Below, piece after piece: positions 25,680-34,848 of a stretch of 64,000 bases of DNA. Numbering within the stretch: the first letter of the stretch is position 1; each line of letters begins with the position of its first letter. The DNA lies in NCBI RefSeq assembly GCF_001613445.1, contig NZ_BDCJ01000003.1, positions 248,001 to 312,000 of the forward strand, in the 5' to 3' direction. The translations under genes and the position numbers were made by a program. The notes beneath the pieces are model-generated. The model searched no databases. It saw only the letters and a program-made list of their open reading frames with translations, and was not told the origin of the DNA. This DNA comes from Nocardia grenadensis NBRC 108939. Its GTDB lineage: Bacteria; Actinomycetota; Actinomycetes; Mycobacteriales; Mycobacteriaceae.

Positions 25680-27608
25680 TCACGCCCGGGAGATGCCTCG
25701 GCGGCCGCCCAGGTGCTCGGCGAAGTGCCTTTCGATGGCCTGGTAGAGCCGGATCCGGTTCTCGGGGTTGGCGAAGCCGTGTCCCTCGTCGTCGGCGACG
25801 AGATACTCGACCGGGACGCCGCGTGCGCGCAGCGAGGCGACGATATTGTCGGATTCGGCCTGCACGACGCGGACGTCGTTGGCGCCCTGGGCGACGAGCA
25901 GTGGGGTGGTGATCCGGTCGGCCATGGTGATCGGCGACCGGGTCCGCATATCGGCCTCCTGCTCGGGGATTTCGGGATCGCCGACGTAGCGGTACCAGTT
26001 GTTCACGTTGTAGGCCCGAGTGAACGGCGGCAGAGTGCGGAGGAAGTTCGCGAGATCGGAGATGCCGACATAGTCGACCGCGGCGGCGAAACGGTCCGGG
26101 GTGACGGTGATTCCGACGAGTGCGGCGTATCCGCCGTAGGAGCCGCCGTAGATGCCGACGCGGTCGGGGTCGGCGTAGCCCGCGGTGACGGCCCAGTCGA
26201 CGGCGTCGAGCAGGTCGTCGTGCATCGCCCGCGCGAACTCACCGATCGCGGCCGTCACGTGCCGGCGCCCGTAACCGAGCGAACCACGGAAGTTGACCTG
26301 TAGCACGGCGTAGCCCCGATTGGCCAGGAACTGCGCCTCGTCGCTGTAGCCCCACGAGTCGTGGTACCAGGGCCCGCCGTGCACCAGCAGCACCAGCGGT
26401 AGATTCCGCGGCTCTACGCCGACCGGCAGGGTGAGGTAGGCGTGCAGGGGCAGGCCGTCGCGGGCGGGGAACCCGACAGGTTCCATAGGCGCCGCGGCGG
26501 CCGGGTCCCGGTCCGGGTAGGACCGGAACAGCAACCGGGCCGCCCCGGTGGCATGGTCGTAGAACCACGCGACTCCGGGATCGCGGTCGTGGACGAACGT
26601 GGCGATCCAGCGCGTGCCGGTCTCGTCGGAGGACAGGGTGCCCAGCACACCGTCGGAGAGTTTCCGCAGCTCCGCGTAGACCTCGGCGAAGTGGGGAGCG
26701 AGGACCTCGATATGCGGGCGGTCACCGACGAAGCGGGCCGCGAGGATCTCACCCGTGGCCCGGTGGGTATGTACCGGCGGCGGTAGCACCCCGGGCAGCA
26801 TCATCCCGCTGATATCGAGGTCGTGTCCGTCGACCGCGGCGACGACGGTCTCCGCGCCGGTTTCGTGGTCGATCCGGACCAGCCGCAGGTCGTCGCCGTC
26901 TTGGAAGGATCCGACGAGCAGACCCTTGCCGTCGGCGGTGACCACTTGGGGTTGGACGCCCATGGGATGCTCGGCACCGCCGAGGCGACGCAGCAGCCGT
27001 GTCTGCCCGCCCGGGTCCATCGCGGAGATCTCGAGCAGTCCGTCCGCGGCGATCGCGGTGCGGAAGACCGGCTCGCCATGACGGTCGAACAGGATCCCGG
27101 CCGTCGGATCGTCCTGTTCCCGGTGCAAGACGGTCTCCCCGGTGGCGACATCGATCCGGAACATATCGAAGAACAGCGGGCGGCGGTTCATCGTGACCAG
27201 CACGCTGCCCGGTACCGACGCGAGCGGCTCCGCTCCCGCCACCCGCGACCCGGGCTCCAGCGGGGTGAGGTCGACCGCCGGTGACCGCGGGTCCTCGAGG
27301 TCGACGCGGTGGAGGTGCCAGTCCTCGTTGCCGTCGGTGTCCTGGAGGTAGAGCAGCCACCGGGGGCTGTCGGTCCAGTAGTACGTGGTGATGCCGCGGC
27401 GAGCATCGTGGGTGACCGGGACGGCGTCCTCGTGGCTCTGATCGACACCGCGAATCCAGATATTGAGCCGCCCGCGGTGGGGGGCGAGGTAGGCGATACG
27501 GGTGCCGTCGGGCGAAATCGACGGGTGTGCGAAGTCGGGATCGGCGAAGAAGGTCGCTACATCGATCAGCGCCGGCCGCGGGTCGGTCGAGCGTTCGGAC
27601 ACGGTCAT
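25680..27608 (-). CDS. S9-family serine peptidase (prolyl oligopeptidase family)
   Basis: A 642-residue cytoplasmic peptidase. The N-terminal ~370 residues form a beta-propeller gating domain with repeats such as ISPDGTRIAYLAPHRGRLNI. The C-terminal alpha/beta hydrolase domain has VLLVHGGPWYHDSWGYSDEA, the nucleophile elbow GIYGGSYGGYAALVG (Ser near residue 490), the Asp in LVAQGANDVRVV and the His in DDEGHGFANP. It removes short peptides or acyl-peptides, probably in peptide turnover. No signal peptide. ATG 27608 follows a TAGGAG site. Confidence 0.9.
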   Translation of the reverse strand: MTVSERSTDPRPALIDVATFFADPDFAHPSISPDGTRIAYLAPHRGRLNIWIRGVDQSHEDAVPVTHDARRGITTYYWTDSPRWLLYLQDTDGNEDWHLHRVDLEDPRSPAVDLTPLEPGSRVAGAEPLASVPGSVLVTMNRRPLFFDMFRIDVATGETVLHREQDDPTAGILFDRHGEPVFRTAIAADGLLEISAMDPGGQTRLLRRLGGAEHPMGVQPQVVTADGKGLLVGSFQDGDDLRLVRIDHETGAETVVAAVDGHDLDISGMMLPGVLPPPVHTHRATGEILAARFVGDRPHIEVLAPHFAEVYAELRKLSDGVLGTLSSDETGTRWIATFVHDRDPGVAWFYDHATGAARLLFRSYPDRDPAAAAPMEPVGFPARDGLPLHAYLTLPVGVEPRNLPLVLLVHGGPWYHDSWGYSDEAQFLANRGYAVLQVNFRGSLGYGRRHVTAAIGEFARAMHDDLLDAVDWAVTAGYADPDRVGIYGGSYGGYAALVGITVTPDRFAAAVDYVGISDLANFLRTLPPFTRAYNVNNWYRYVGDPEIPEQEADMRTRSPITMADRITTPLLVAQGANDVRVVQAESDNIVASLRARGVPVEYLVADDEGHGFANPENRIRLYQAIERHFAEHLGGRRGISRA

Positions 27609-27949
27609 GGACTGCTCCTACTCGTTGGCTGTCACAGCAATCTGACACTGTGCCGCTACGGCACACTCAAGCCGGCCGTCCGGACCTACCCGCCCGGTGC
27701 CGGTTCAGCGGATGGGGCGCAATCGCCGGGATGCGGGCACGGCGAACGCCGAATCCGAAAAACGGCCCGCCCGGCCTCGTCCGGGAAAGTGCGCTCGACG
27801 AGTTCACGGTGACGCGCGCTACATATTCCGCAGCGGCGCGCGTATTTGAATTCACGCTGGTGGAAAGAGCTTTCAGTGCCCTTTTTCGATGGCGTGACAG
27901 TGCGGCACCCGAGCCGCGGTCAGCTCGACGACGAGTACGCGATGACCAC

Positions 27950-27998
27950 CGACAAGAAGGTGGCGCGGACCAACATCGGCCCGCGCCACCTCTTGTCG
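27950..27998. terminator. Orphan strong hairpin, possible terminator
   Basis: An 18-bp stem (27950-27968 with 27981-27998, one bulged A) encloses a 12-base loop. It lies about 400 bases downstream of the ESX effector gene on the minus strand and no gene ends nearer, except the doubtful frame at 28062. Confidence 0.4.
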
Positions 27999-28061
27999 AA
28001 TAGGCCGTGCCGGAAGTGCACGCTCGGCGAGGATCGGGGTTACTACCTCCGCCGCTAGTTG

Positions 28062-28346
28062 TCACCATGGTGGGCCGGCTGCCCGCTCGACCTGCTCGGC
28101 GAGGCCGGCGCAGTTGACCGGCCGGGTCGTTTCGACACGGAGGGTGGATGCAAGTCCGAGTGGTGTGGCCTGCTCGGCCCAAAGGTCCCAGTCGAGGCCA
28201 ACCGCTGCTTGTCGCGATGGAGAGCGGTGCGTGCGCCGGGGCAGGGCACGGGGATGGCCCGGTCTGTCATTGCTGGCCGGTCCGTGCGCTGATGCCTGTA
28301 CCGGTCGCACGCGGCGCGATCCGGTCGGGAAAACCGGGCAGCGCAT
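28062..28346 (-). CDS. Possible small or truncated protein downstream of the ESX effector
   Basis: The C-terminal half of this frame looks protein-like and has high GC at third positions: VGLDWDLWAEQATPLGLAST, then RVETTRPVNCAGLAEQVERA. The N-terminal half is Arg/Pro/His-rich and resembles out-of-frame sequence, so the true start is unclear or the gene is truncated. It sits about 50 bases after the stop of the large WXG100-type effector on the same strand, where an immunity gene would be expected. Identity unknown. Confidence 0.3.
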   Translation of the reverse strand: MRCPVFPTGSRRVRPVQASAHGPASNDRPGHPRALPRRTHRSPSRQAAVGLDWDLWAEQATPLGLASTLRVETTRPVNCAGLAEQVERAAGPPW

Positions 28347-28394
28347 TCGGCCGTCGCGCGGAATCGGTTCTTATCGGGTTCGTCGTACTCGCAG

Positions 28395-31300
28395 CTATGT
28401 GTCCCTCGGGTTCTGCCCGCGTTGTTCGATCAACCGATCGATGATCGTGGGACCGGTGAGCCGCAACTCCGGGTAGTCACGAGCGAGTAGCGGCAGCAGA
28501 ACGGACCCGAACTGCATCAACGTGTTGGATCCGGAAACACTTCGATTCGGCGCACCGTCCAGTACCTCCTGCACGGATTCCATCTGCCGGGCAGTGGACG
28601 TCTCCTGGATCCCGCTCGGTCTCAGTGATTGGAAGCCAGGACAGAAACCAGGCCGGCTATTGGCCCGGGCATTCTTGGCCTCGCCCGTGACGGTGATCGA
28701 GTTGATGTGTCCCGTCTCGTCGTCGAACTTGATATCGAATCTCGGTGGCCGGCGCGGCTCGGTGAATTCGCCGAGCGTGGTGAAGGTGACACCAGCCATA
28801 ACACTGAGCTTCTGTGGGGACTGGATCACGGCGTGCTGAATATCGGCCCATGCAGTTCCCGAGATCCGTTCCGCATGCTCGCCGAGGCTGTCCAGGAAGC
28901 CTCGCATCACCTGCTGCACGCTGGTCATATTGGTCGCCGCGCTCAGCACCGATTTATCGATGGGGGCAGCGGCCGGCACGCCGTCATCGACGAAGTGGGC
29001 GGGCAGATCCAGTTCCGCCCGCTGCTCCGGAGGGATGGCATCGAGGAGGGGGTTACGATCGGCTGATCGTTCATCCTTGATGGCGGCGATATCGCGCCAC
29101 ACCGGATCGAGCGCTCCCCAGCCGGCGTTCAGGTAATGGACCGCTGCCTGGAGGAACGCGTGCTGTCCGCCCGATCGTGGATACCCGTCCTGCGCATGCA
29201 TGACGTAGTTGTCGTCCAGCCAGCTGGCTGCATAAGCCGGTGGCTCGGTCTCGTACGACGCCGTAAGCGACTCCCGGACCTGCTCCGGATGACGCAGCAT
29301 CAGGCTCAGAGCCGATTCGCCGATCTTGAACTGAACGCAGCCGGAAGCGATCGAGCGTTCGATCGAGTACCGCATATAGGCGATCTGCTCTGGTGGAAAC
29401 AGCTGGGACAGCGGCATTTCCACGCGGGCCTGGTTGATGAGCGCGATGTCTTCATCGACGAATCGCTGTCCCAGGCGTTCGATCACTTCGCGCGCTCGCG
29501 CCGGATCGGCGAGTACCTCCTCCATTCCCTCTTTCTGGAGCGCGCGGACACGGGAGACGATCTCTCGCCGGATCTCCGCCGAGGGGCGCCACTCCTGCGG
29601 TCCGCTGTCCTCGAGGCCGTCTACTGCGATGTCGGGATCCTCGGCAGGGTCGTCGTCGCTGCGCTCCTTGCCGGTGCGCTTATCGACGTGTTCTTCGTCG
29701 GTAGGATCGGCTCGTCTGTCGGAGGTATCGAGGCCGGGGTCGTCGTACCGGGCCGATTCCGGTGCGCCGGACGTATCGATCCGATGACCGGCGCGACCGA
29801 TCTCGGCCTCGGGCCGATGGAGTCCGGCATCCCGGGGCGCCGGCGGAGCGGTGTCCGGTGTCGCCGAGACGGCCGAGGCGCCTTCCGGGGGCTGCTTCGG
29901 TGGATTCGGGTTCGTGGAAGCGGGGTCGCCGTGCCGGCTCCACGGCGATGGGGTGATATCGGCCGGTCGTGGCCCGGCGGACACATAACGGTCGCCGGTC
30001 CACGGCGTCCGGGTAGGCGTCTCGGCACTTGGAGGCCGGAATACGGTGTCGGGGCGGCCCCCCGGGGGACGGGGTGCGGAAGTATCCGGAGTAGTTGGTT
30101 CCGCCGAATCATGGCTGATCACCGGAGCATCGGTCGAATCCGTGTCGGGGGCGGATCGCGCTGGAGCATCGCCGGGAACGGTAGTATCGGAACGACTCTG
30201 CGGGGTCTGGAAATCGTCGGCGGTTCGGATCGATCCGGATTCGCCGGTGGCCCTCGGCAAGCCGGAATCAGAGGGGCGTCGGGTCGTGGTATCGGAATCG
30301 TCGTGTGTGCTGTCCGCCTCCTGGACCGGCGGCCTGCTCCGGGCCTCGGCGTCGGCCGAGATGGCCGGACCCTCCAGTTCCGTCCGAGACCGGGGCGCGC
30401 TCTCCGGCAACCGAGGAGTCGGCTCGGGCCCGAGGATCGGCGGCCGTTCCGAAAGATCGGGAACGCGGATCGGGCTATCGGGACCTGACCCGGTATCGAA
30501 TCCGCGCAGTGCGTCGCGACCGGTCTTGTGTACCCGGACGGCGGCGCCGGCGGCCTCCACGAATCCGCCGGCGAAGCCACCGATGGCATTGTCGCGCACC
30601 ACAGCGAACATCTCCCCCAAAGAGCTGTATTCGTCACGATGAATGATCAGTGACGGAATCGTGCTCGCCGCACCGCCGGCCAGCCCTCCTGCGCTGCCGA
30701 GCAGCAACGTGCCGCCCAGATGAGCGGCGAGGCGGGAGAAGACTCCGGCATCGGCAGCGCGACTCAGCCGCTTCAACAGCCCCGGTGCCAACCGGCGCCC
30801 CACTGCGGCGCCGGCCACCCCACCGAGAGCACTAGCGGCGGTCAGTTCCACCAGTGCTCGCGTATCGAATTGTTCCCGGACCCCGCTCGCGATATCCCAT
30901 ATCTGCGCGGCCACGCCGGTGGCGCCGCCGAAGAGCCCGCCGATTCCAGCGGCTTTGCCGGCCTGTTGCGCGGCTTCCCGGAAGGCCGCCCGCCGAGCCG
31001 CCGCCGCAGCGCCCTGCTCGGCCGTCGTCCGCACCAGCTGCGCCACCGCCGCGCGCATGGTCTGCTCGGCGGCAGCCCGGTCGGCCAGAGCCTTGTATCC
31101 GCCCCCCTGGAAGAAGAGCAGGGCGTCCCACGCCAGCTGCGCGCCCAGGGCTATAGCCGTGACAATGATCAGGTGGCGGGTCTGCGCCGCGGCATCGGCG
31201 GCGGCGTGGCACTGGTAGCCGAGGTCTTTCAGGACAGCGGCCTGCGCACGCACGCATTCGACCATGCCGCGGTCGCTCTCGTCGAAGACCTTGCCGGTTT

Positions 31301-31496
31301 CGCCGGTGATGGCGCCGGCCGTGCGCTGTGCGCAGGAATCGCACTGTGCGGCGATTACCTCTAGTTCCTCACCCGCCCGGATCGCCGCGTCGCCGCGAGT
31401 ACGTGTCATCTCGTCGTTGAGTTCCGGCAGTTCCCCGATCACCAGATCCATCAACGTGCCAGGTACTTCCGACAACAGCTCGGCTGTGTAAACCAC
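28395..31496 (-). CDS. Large WXG100-type (CpnT N-terminal-like) ESX effector with unknown C-terminal domain
   Basis: About 1033 residues. The N-terminal ~270 residues are helical with long hydrophobic Ala/Gly helices (LIIVTAIALGAQLAWDALLF, GGLFGGATGVAAQIWDIASG) and fit the WXG100-like domain of outer-membrane-channel/toxin proteins related to mycobacterial CpnT. Residues ~320-650 are a Pro/Ser/Thr/Asp-rich disordered linker. The C-terminal ~380 residues are a globular domain I cannot assign (IRREIVSRVRALQKEGMEEV, MRYSIERSIASGCVQFKIGE, GHINSITVTGEAKNARANS). This is the polymorphic-toxin layout. GTG 31496 after AGGAACCACG is preferred; an ATG at 31559 would add 21 residues. It is divergent from another ESX substrate. 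Confidence 0.75.
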   Translation of the reverse strand: MVYTAELLSEVPGTLMDLVIGELPELNDEMTRTRGDAAIRAGEELEVIAAQCDSCAQRTAGAITGETGKVFDESDRGMVECVRAQAAVLKDLGYQCHAAADAAAQTRHLIIVTAIALGAQLAWDALLFFQGGGYKALADRAAAEQTMRAAVAQLVRTTAEQGAAAAARRAAFREAAQQAGKAAGIGGLFGGATGVAAQIWDIASGVREQFDTRALVELTAASALGGVAGAAVGRRLAPGLLKRLSRAADAGVFSRLAAHLGGTLLLGSAGGLAGGAASTIPSLIIHRDEYSSLGEMFAVVRDNAIGGFAGGFVEAAGAAVRVHKTGRDALRGFDTGSGPDSPIRVPDLSERPPILGPEPTPRLPESAPRSRTELEGPAISADAEARSRPPVQEADSTHDDSDTTTRRPSDSGLPRATGESGSIRTADDFQTPQSRSDTTVPGDAPARSAPDTDSTDAPVISHDSAEPTTPDTSAPRPPGGRPDTVFRPPSAETPTRTPWTGDRYVSAGPRPADITPSPWSRHGDPASTNPNPPKQPPEGASAVSATPDTAPPAPRDAGLHRPEAEIGRAGHRIDTSGAPESARYDDPGLDTSDRRADPTDEEHVDKRTGKERSDDDPAEDPDIAVDGLEDSGPQEWRPSAEIRREIVSRVRALQKEGMEEVLADPARAREVIERLGQRFVDEDIALINQARVEMPLSQLFPPEQIAYMRYSIERSIASGCVQFKIGESALSLMLRHPEQVRESLTASYETEPPAYAASWLDDNYVMHAQDGYPRSGGQHAFLQAAVHYLNAGWGALDPVWRDIAAIKDERSADRNPLLDAIPPEQRAELDLPAHFVDDGVPAAAPIDKSVLSAATNMTSVQQVMRGFLDSLGEHAERISGTAWADIQHAVIQSPQKLSVMAGVTFTTLGEFTEPRRPPRFDIKFDDETGHINSITVTGEAKNARANSRPGFCPGFQSLRPSGIQETSTARQMESVQEVLDGAPNRSVSGSNTLMQFGSVLLPLLARDYPELRLTGPTIIDRLIEQRGQNPRDT

Positions 31497-31646
31497 CGTG
31501 GTTCCTGTTCGTGTCGCCCTGCGATGTGCTGGCGTATCAGTTAACCGTCGGACCGGCACTGCTGGTCCTCAGCGATGGGAACAGTGCAGAGACGAAATAC
31601 CTTGGAGCAATGAATGATTCGCTGCTGAAGTTGCTGGATTGACGCT

Positions 31647-33290
31647 ATGGCCGACCAATTCTGGGCCGAGCCGGACAAGCTGCATGCCGTCGCACCGGAA
31701 TACGATCGGATCGGTGCCGCGGCCTCGGAGATCATGCAACGCCTCCGCGAAGCCGTGCACCTCACAGGCGTTCCGTGGGGCACCGACGATACAGGTCGAG
31801 CTTTTGCCGAGACATACTGTCCGGACGAACAGCAAGCACTGAGGGACCTGGACGACCTGGTCCGCGCTCTGAATCGGCGCGGAGACGAGCTGCGCGCGGT
31901 GACCGCTGTTTTCGAAGGGGGTGACCTGGCCTCGGCACGCGATATCGCGCGGACCGGTGCGGTGCCGGACATTCGCGAGACCGGGCAACCGGCCATCGTC
32001 CGCAAGTCGGACCCGACCGCACTGGTCACCGGCCCGTCGACCGTGACCGGATCTCAACACCCGGCCGAATATCCGGCGGGGGTCGATCCGCTTCCCCAAC
32101 CGGCGCATCGGGTCGGGGAACACACCCCCACCGGATCGTCGGCCGATCGGCTGCACGGACACGCGGATGCCGGTGCGGCGCTCGACGGCTCGGCTGCGGG
32201 TCGTGCATCCGGCGGTTCGGTTGACGCCGCTTCGGCCGGCGCCCGGTATCCGGAGAATCATTCGCACGGTGCCCCGGCCCAGCCCGCGCCGCTGGACCGG
32301 ACGCAGCGGACCGGGCGAACAACTCGGCCGAAACTGGAGGCCACAGGCGTCGGCCGTGGTGACTCGGGCGCCAGAGGTGGCCACCGGACCGCCATCGTGC
32401 CTGCCGATTCCAGCACCTCCACAACTGCTTCCGCCGGCCGGGGAAAATCGTCGCCGTGGTCGACTACGACCGGCACGCGAATGCCGGTCAGCGCCCCGGC
32501 CGTCTCGGAGCCCCCACCCCGGCTACCCACCCCACCGACGCCACCGCGGCCGGGCCGAACCGCCCGGCCTGCGCGAGCGGACGTCCAGGAACCGGCCGAA
32601 TCACTGGCCGACCGCTTGACCATGGAACTCGCTGAACGCCACGGCGTGCGAGCGTTCGGGTTCGCCGCACCGGGTATTTCCGGCGAAGTGCTGATCGAAG
32701 TAGCTTCCGCGGTCGACGAATTGATGACCCGGTACCCCGTGATCAGACTGTCCGCCATAGGTTTCGGCGAACTGGCCGGCACCGGTCCGGTCGAATTCGA
32801 CGGGTATCCGGATTGCCCGCGAATCACCCTGTCCCTGCAAGCGGCGACCGAGCCGGCGACTCTTCGACAGACGATCACCGCCGCGGAGCATGCCGGGCTA
32901 CTCGCTGCCGGATGCGCCGAGCGGCCGTTGTATTCGCTGATCGCGCGAGAACTGGGTGCACTGCTGGACTCAACCGGTGACTTGCGTGCGCGCAGGAATG
33001 CGCAGCGTGCCCTGATCGCCGCGTACCTCTCCGGGGTGGACCCATACGAGCGGTATTCGTTGCGTCGAACGGTCACCGGCTACCGGCGCTGGCGCGATCA
33101 ACTCCCCGGCCGGAGTTTTCGAGGATCGCAACTGGACCCGGCTGCGGCGCTGTCCGAGGCATTCACCGGAGTAGTGCTGGCACCGGACCGGGCAGCACCC
33201 GCCACGAAAGTTCTTTTCGAACTGCTCGTTTCCAGCGCCGATCTGCGCCCGGCCGACGCCGGTCGGAGTCGAAGTCGATTGCAGAGCTGA
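31647..33290 (+). CDS. WXG100-family ESX substrate with degenerate zincin-like domain
   Basis: 547 residues. The N-terminal ~100 residues are a WXG100-like helical hairpin (FWAEPDKLHAVAPEYDRIGA, VPWGTDDTGRAFAETYCPDE), with the W-G turn and a Y-x3-D/E export signal (YCPDE). A Pro/Ser/Gly-rich linker spans ~105-320. The C-terminal domain follows the pattern of ESX-associated zincin metallopeptidases (RYPVIRLSAIGFGELAGTGP, PLYSLIARELGALLDSTGDL, LDPAAALSEAFTGVVLAPDR). At the expected H-E-x-G-H site it reads R434-E435-L-G-A438, so both zinc histidines are lost while the Glu and the downstream S-E-A-F remain. It is probably a secreted pseudo-protease. Confidence 0.7.
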   Translation: MADQFWAEPDKLHAVAPEYDRIGAAASEIMQRLREAVHLTGVPWGTDDTGRAFAETYCPDEQQALRDLDDLVRALNRRGDELRAVTAVFEGGDLASARDIARTGAVPDIRETGQPAIVRKSDPTALVTGPSTVTGSQHPAEYPAGVDPLPQPAHRVGEHTPTGSSADRLHGHADAGAALDGSAAGRASGGSVDAASAGARYPENHSHGAPAQPAPLDRTQRTGRTTRPKLEATGVGRGDSGARGGHRTAIVPADSSTSTTASAGRGKSSPWSTTTGTRMPVSAPAVSEPPPRLPTPPTPPRPGRTARPARADVQEPAESLADRLTMELAERHGVRAFGFAAPGISGEVLIEVASAVDELMTRYPVIRLSAIGFGELAGTGPVEFDGYPDCPRITLSLQAATEPATLRQTITAAEHAGLLAAGCAERPLYSLIARELGALLDSTGDLRARRNAQRALIAAYLSGVDPYERYSLRRTVTGYRRWRDQLPGRSFRGSQLDPAAALSEAFTGVVLAPDRAAPATKVLFELLVSSADLRPADAGRSRSRLQS

Positions 33291-33694
33291 AGCGCTGTGC
33301 GGGCGAATTCACCAGTTTCGAGATCGATACCGGTATCGGCACGGCGATCGTCGAGGCCACGATTACTTCGCGGGTGAGCGCCACCGCCCGGCCGCAACGC
33401 ACCGGGCGCCGGGGAGAATTCCGGGTGGATCAGGCCGGACCGAACCGGACGCCGGAGAGTTTCTCGGGGACCTCCGAGAGGTGCTGCGCCGCGTGCACAT
33501 CGCTGGCCTGCGCGGAGCGGCCCACGAGTGTCGGGTACCCGTGCAGCTCCCCGCGACCGTCCGGCCCGACGTAACTCGCGCCCGGCAGGTCCTGTGTCGC
33601 AGCGAAAGACGAACTGCGCACCGTGCTCCGCGGATGGATCGAATAACCGAGCACCTGTACATCCGACCGAACTGCGACTCGACTTCACCTTCGC
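33291..33694. other. Degraded region between ESX gene and repeat
   Basis: About 400 bases. On the minus strand around 33433-33640 a frame reads DLPGASYVGPDGRGELHGYP, then TLVGRSAQASDVHAAQHLSE, which looks protein-like but has no recognisable family or start. It may be a relic of a toxin or immunity gene. Nothing else is supported. Confidence 0.3.
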
Positions 33695-33765
33695 GTCTCC
33701 GTGTCCACAAATCGATGCATTCCTGGACACGGAGACCAGTAATCATCGCTGGTCAGCGATGATTA
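33695..33765. repeat. Double-hairpin repeat, copy A (perfect)
   Basis: Two adjacent perfect inverted repeats: 13-bp arms 33695-33707/33724-33736 around a 16-base loop containing AAATCGATGCATTC, and 11-bp arms 33740-33750/33755-33765 around GGTC. A segment of 59 bases here (33706-33764) matches 34860-34918 at 45 positions without gaps. It lies about 140 bases before the DUF6228 gene. Confidence 0.7.
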
Positions 33766-33906
33766 CGGTGCGGAACTGTTCAGGTTTGACCCTTCTATGG
33801 ACATAGCTGAATAGGGATGGACCAGACTGTGCTCACCGGCTTGGCCTGCGCTGTGTGTCCGGATCGGCGGTCGGTGGATCGCGGCCGTCATGGGTAAGGT
33901 CGCGGG

Positions 33907-34371
33907 GTGATCGACCTCGATGAGTCCGGCGAGTGCGTACTGATGGTCCGCTCGGATACGGATTTTCGGCAGGCTGACGAGGTCCGGCTCGAACTTCGTT
34001 GCCCCCGGGAGCCTTACGGCGACGAGTATGTAACCGAATTCTTGGTGAGGGCCTGCGGTGATTCGGTACCCATCGAAGCTGCGGTGCGCATCCTGGATGG
34101 TGATGGCCTTGTGGAGTTCCTCGACGATCTCGCCGAGGGGTTCTCGGGCTGGGACGGTACGCGCACTTGGCGCGCCATCGACCGCGGACTCACCCTGTCG
34201 GCCGAGCATCGCGGCCACGTCCACTTACGGTGGGGGCTGGTCCGCCACGGTCTGCCCGGTCTCGAACCAGCCCGGATGTGGCTGTTCGAGACCACGACCG
34301 TCCACGCCGCGGGGGAGTCGATGCGCACCTTGGCCGCAGATGTCCGTGCCTTTCTCGATGCCGCGATGTGA
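33907..34371 (+). CDS. DUF6228-family protein
   Basis: A 154-residue soluble protein. Features shared with actinobacterial DUF6228 proteins are LVEFLDDLAEGFSGWDGTRT, the following W-R-A and beta strands LTLSAEHRGHVHLRWGLVRH, and the terminal helix AGESMRTLAADVRAFLDAAM. The family has no known activity and frequently occurs beside toxin or immunity genes, so an immunity role is possible but unproven. Start GTG 33907. The next gene begins ten bases after its stop, so the two form an operon. Confidence 0.6.
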   Translation: MIDLDESGECVLMVRSDTDFRQADEVRLELRCPREPYGDEYVTEFLVRACGDSVPIEAAVRILDGDGLVEFLDDLAEGFSGWDGTRTWRAIDRGLTLSAEHRGHVHLRWGLVRHGLPGLEPARMWLFETTTVHAAGESMRTLAADVRAFLDAAM

Positions 34372-34380
34372 GTATCCGCA

Positions 34381-34818
34381 GTGACCGACATCGTTTCCGA
34401 ATCAGCGCCCTGCCCTGTCTCCTGCTTGGATTGCCGGTCCCCGGTCGCGGCGACAGTGACCGAGGCGCTCGTCGGCGCGGATCGCCGGTGGGACATCGAA
34501 GCCGGCTGCCGGGTATGCGGCTGCATGTGGCATGAGGGTGGCGCTGCACCGGTGGCGGTGGAGATGCGCCGGGCCCTGCTCGACAGCAACGGCTGGACCG
34601 CGCTCGGTCTCAGGGAAGGTCAAAACCCACCGGCGTCGGTGACGATGAAGGCCCTACGCGCGACACGGCCGCTGTCTCTGTCGGAGGCGCGGGAACTCGG
34701 TCGGTTCGGACTCCGGGGGACGAGGGTCGAAATGGAAGTCTTCGCCCGGCGGCTCCGCGCGGCCGGTGTGGCAGTCGAGATCCGCGCCGAGAGACCCGGC
34801 GCCGGCGGGGCGGGGTGA
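34381..34818 (+). CDS. Zinc-ribbon protein with L7/L12-like C-terminal motif
   Basis: A 145-residue hypothetical protein. The N-terminal half carries two cysteine pairs (CLDC and CRVCGC) that could bind one zinc. The C-terminal ~65 residues read SVTMKALRATRPLSLSEARE, then GTRVEMEVFARRLRAAGVAV, which resembles the fold region of the ribosomal L7/L12 C-terminal domain found in many Streptomyces and Nocardia hypothetical proteins. Start GTG 34381. It is co-transcribed with the DUF6228 gene, and the pair is enclosed by the double-hairpin repeats. Confidence 0.55.
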   Translation: MTDIVSESAPCPVSCLDCRSPVAATVTEALVGADRRWDIEAGCRVCGCMWHEGGAAPVAVEMRRALLDSNGWTALGLREGQNPPASVTMKALRATRPLSLSEARELGRFGLRGTRVEMEVFARRLRAAGVAVEIRAERPGAGGAG

Positions 34819-34848
34819 GGTAAGCGTTGGCATCCGCCGGCGGACACT

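Larger units (their letters stand above)
27609..28394. other. Long region with a hairpin and a possible gene fragment
   Basis: About 790 bases between the S9 peptidase and the large ESX effector gene. Besides the peptidase promoter it holds an orphan 18-bp hairpin near 27950 and a minus-strand frame at 28062-28346 described separately. The remainder shows no recognisable coding sequence. Confidence 0.4.

Noticed and set aside
25540..25746. Short plus-strand frame MAHDDPGARRPPDD after the coupled hypothetical gene
   Set aside because: It overlaps the end of the S9 peptidase and has no ribosome-binding site or family similarity.
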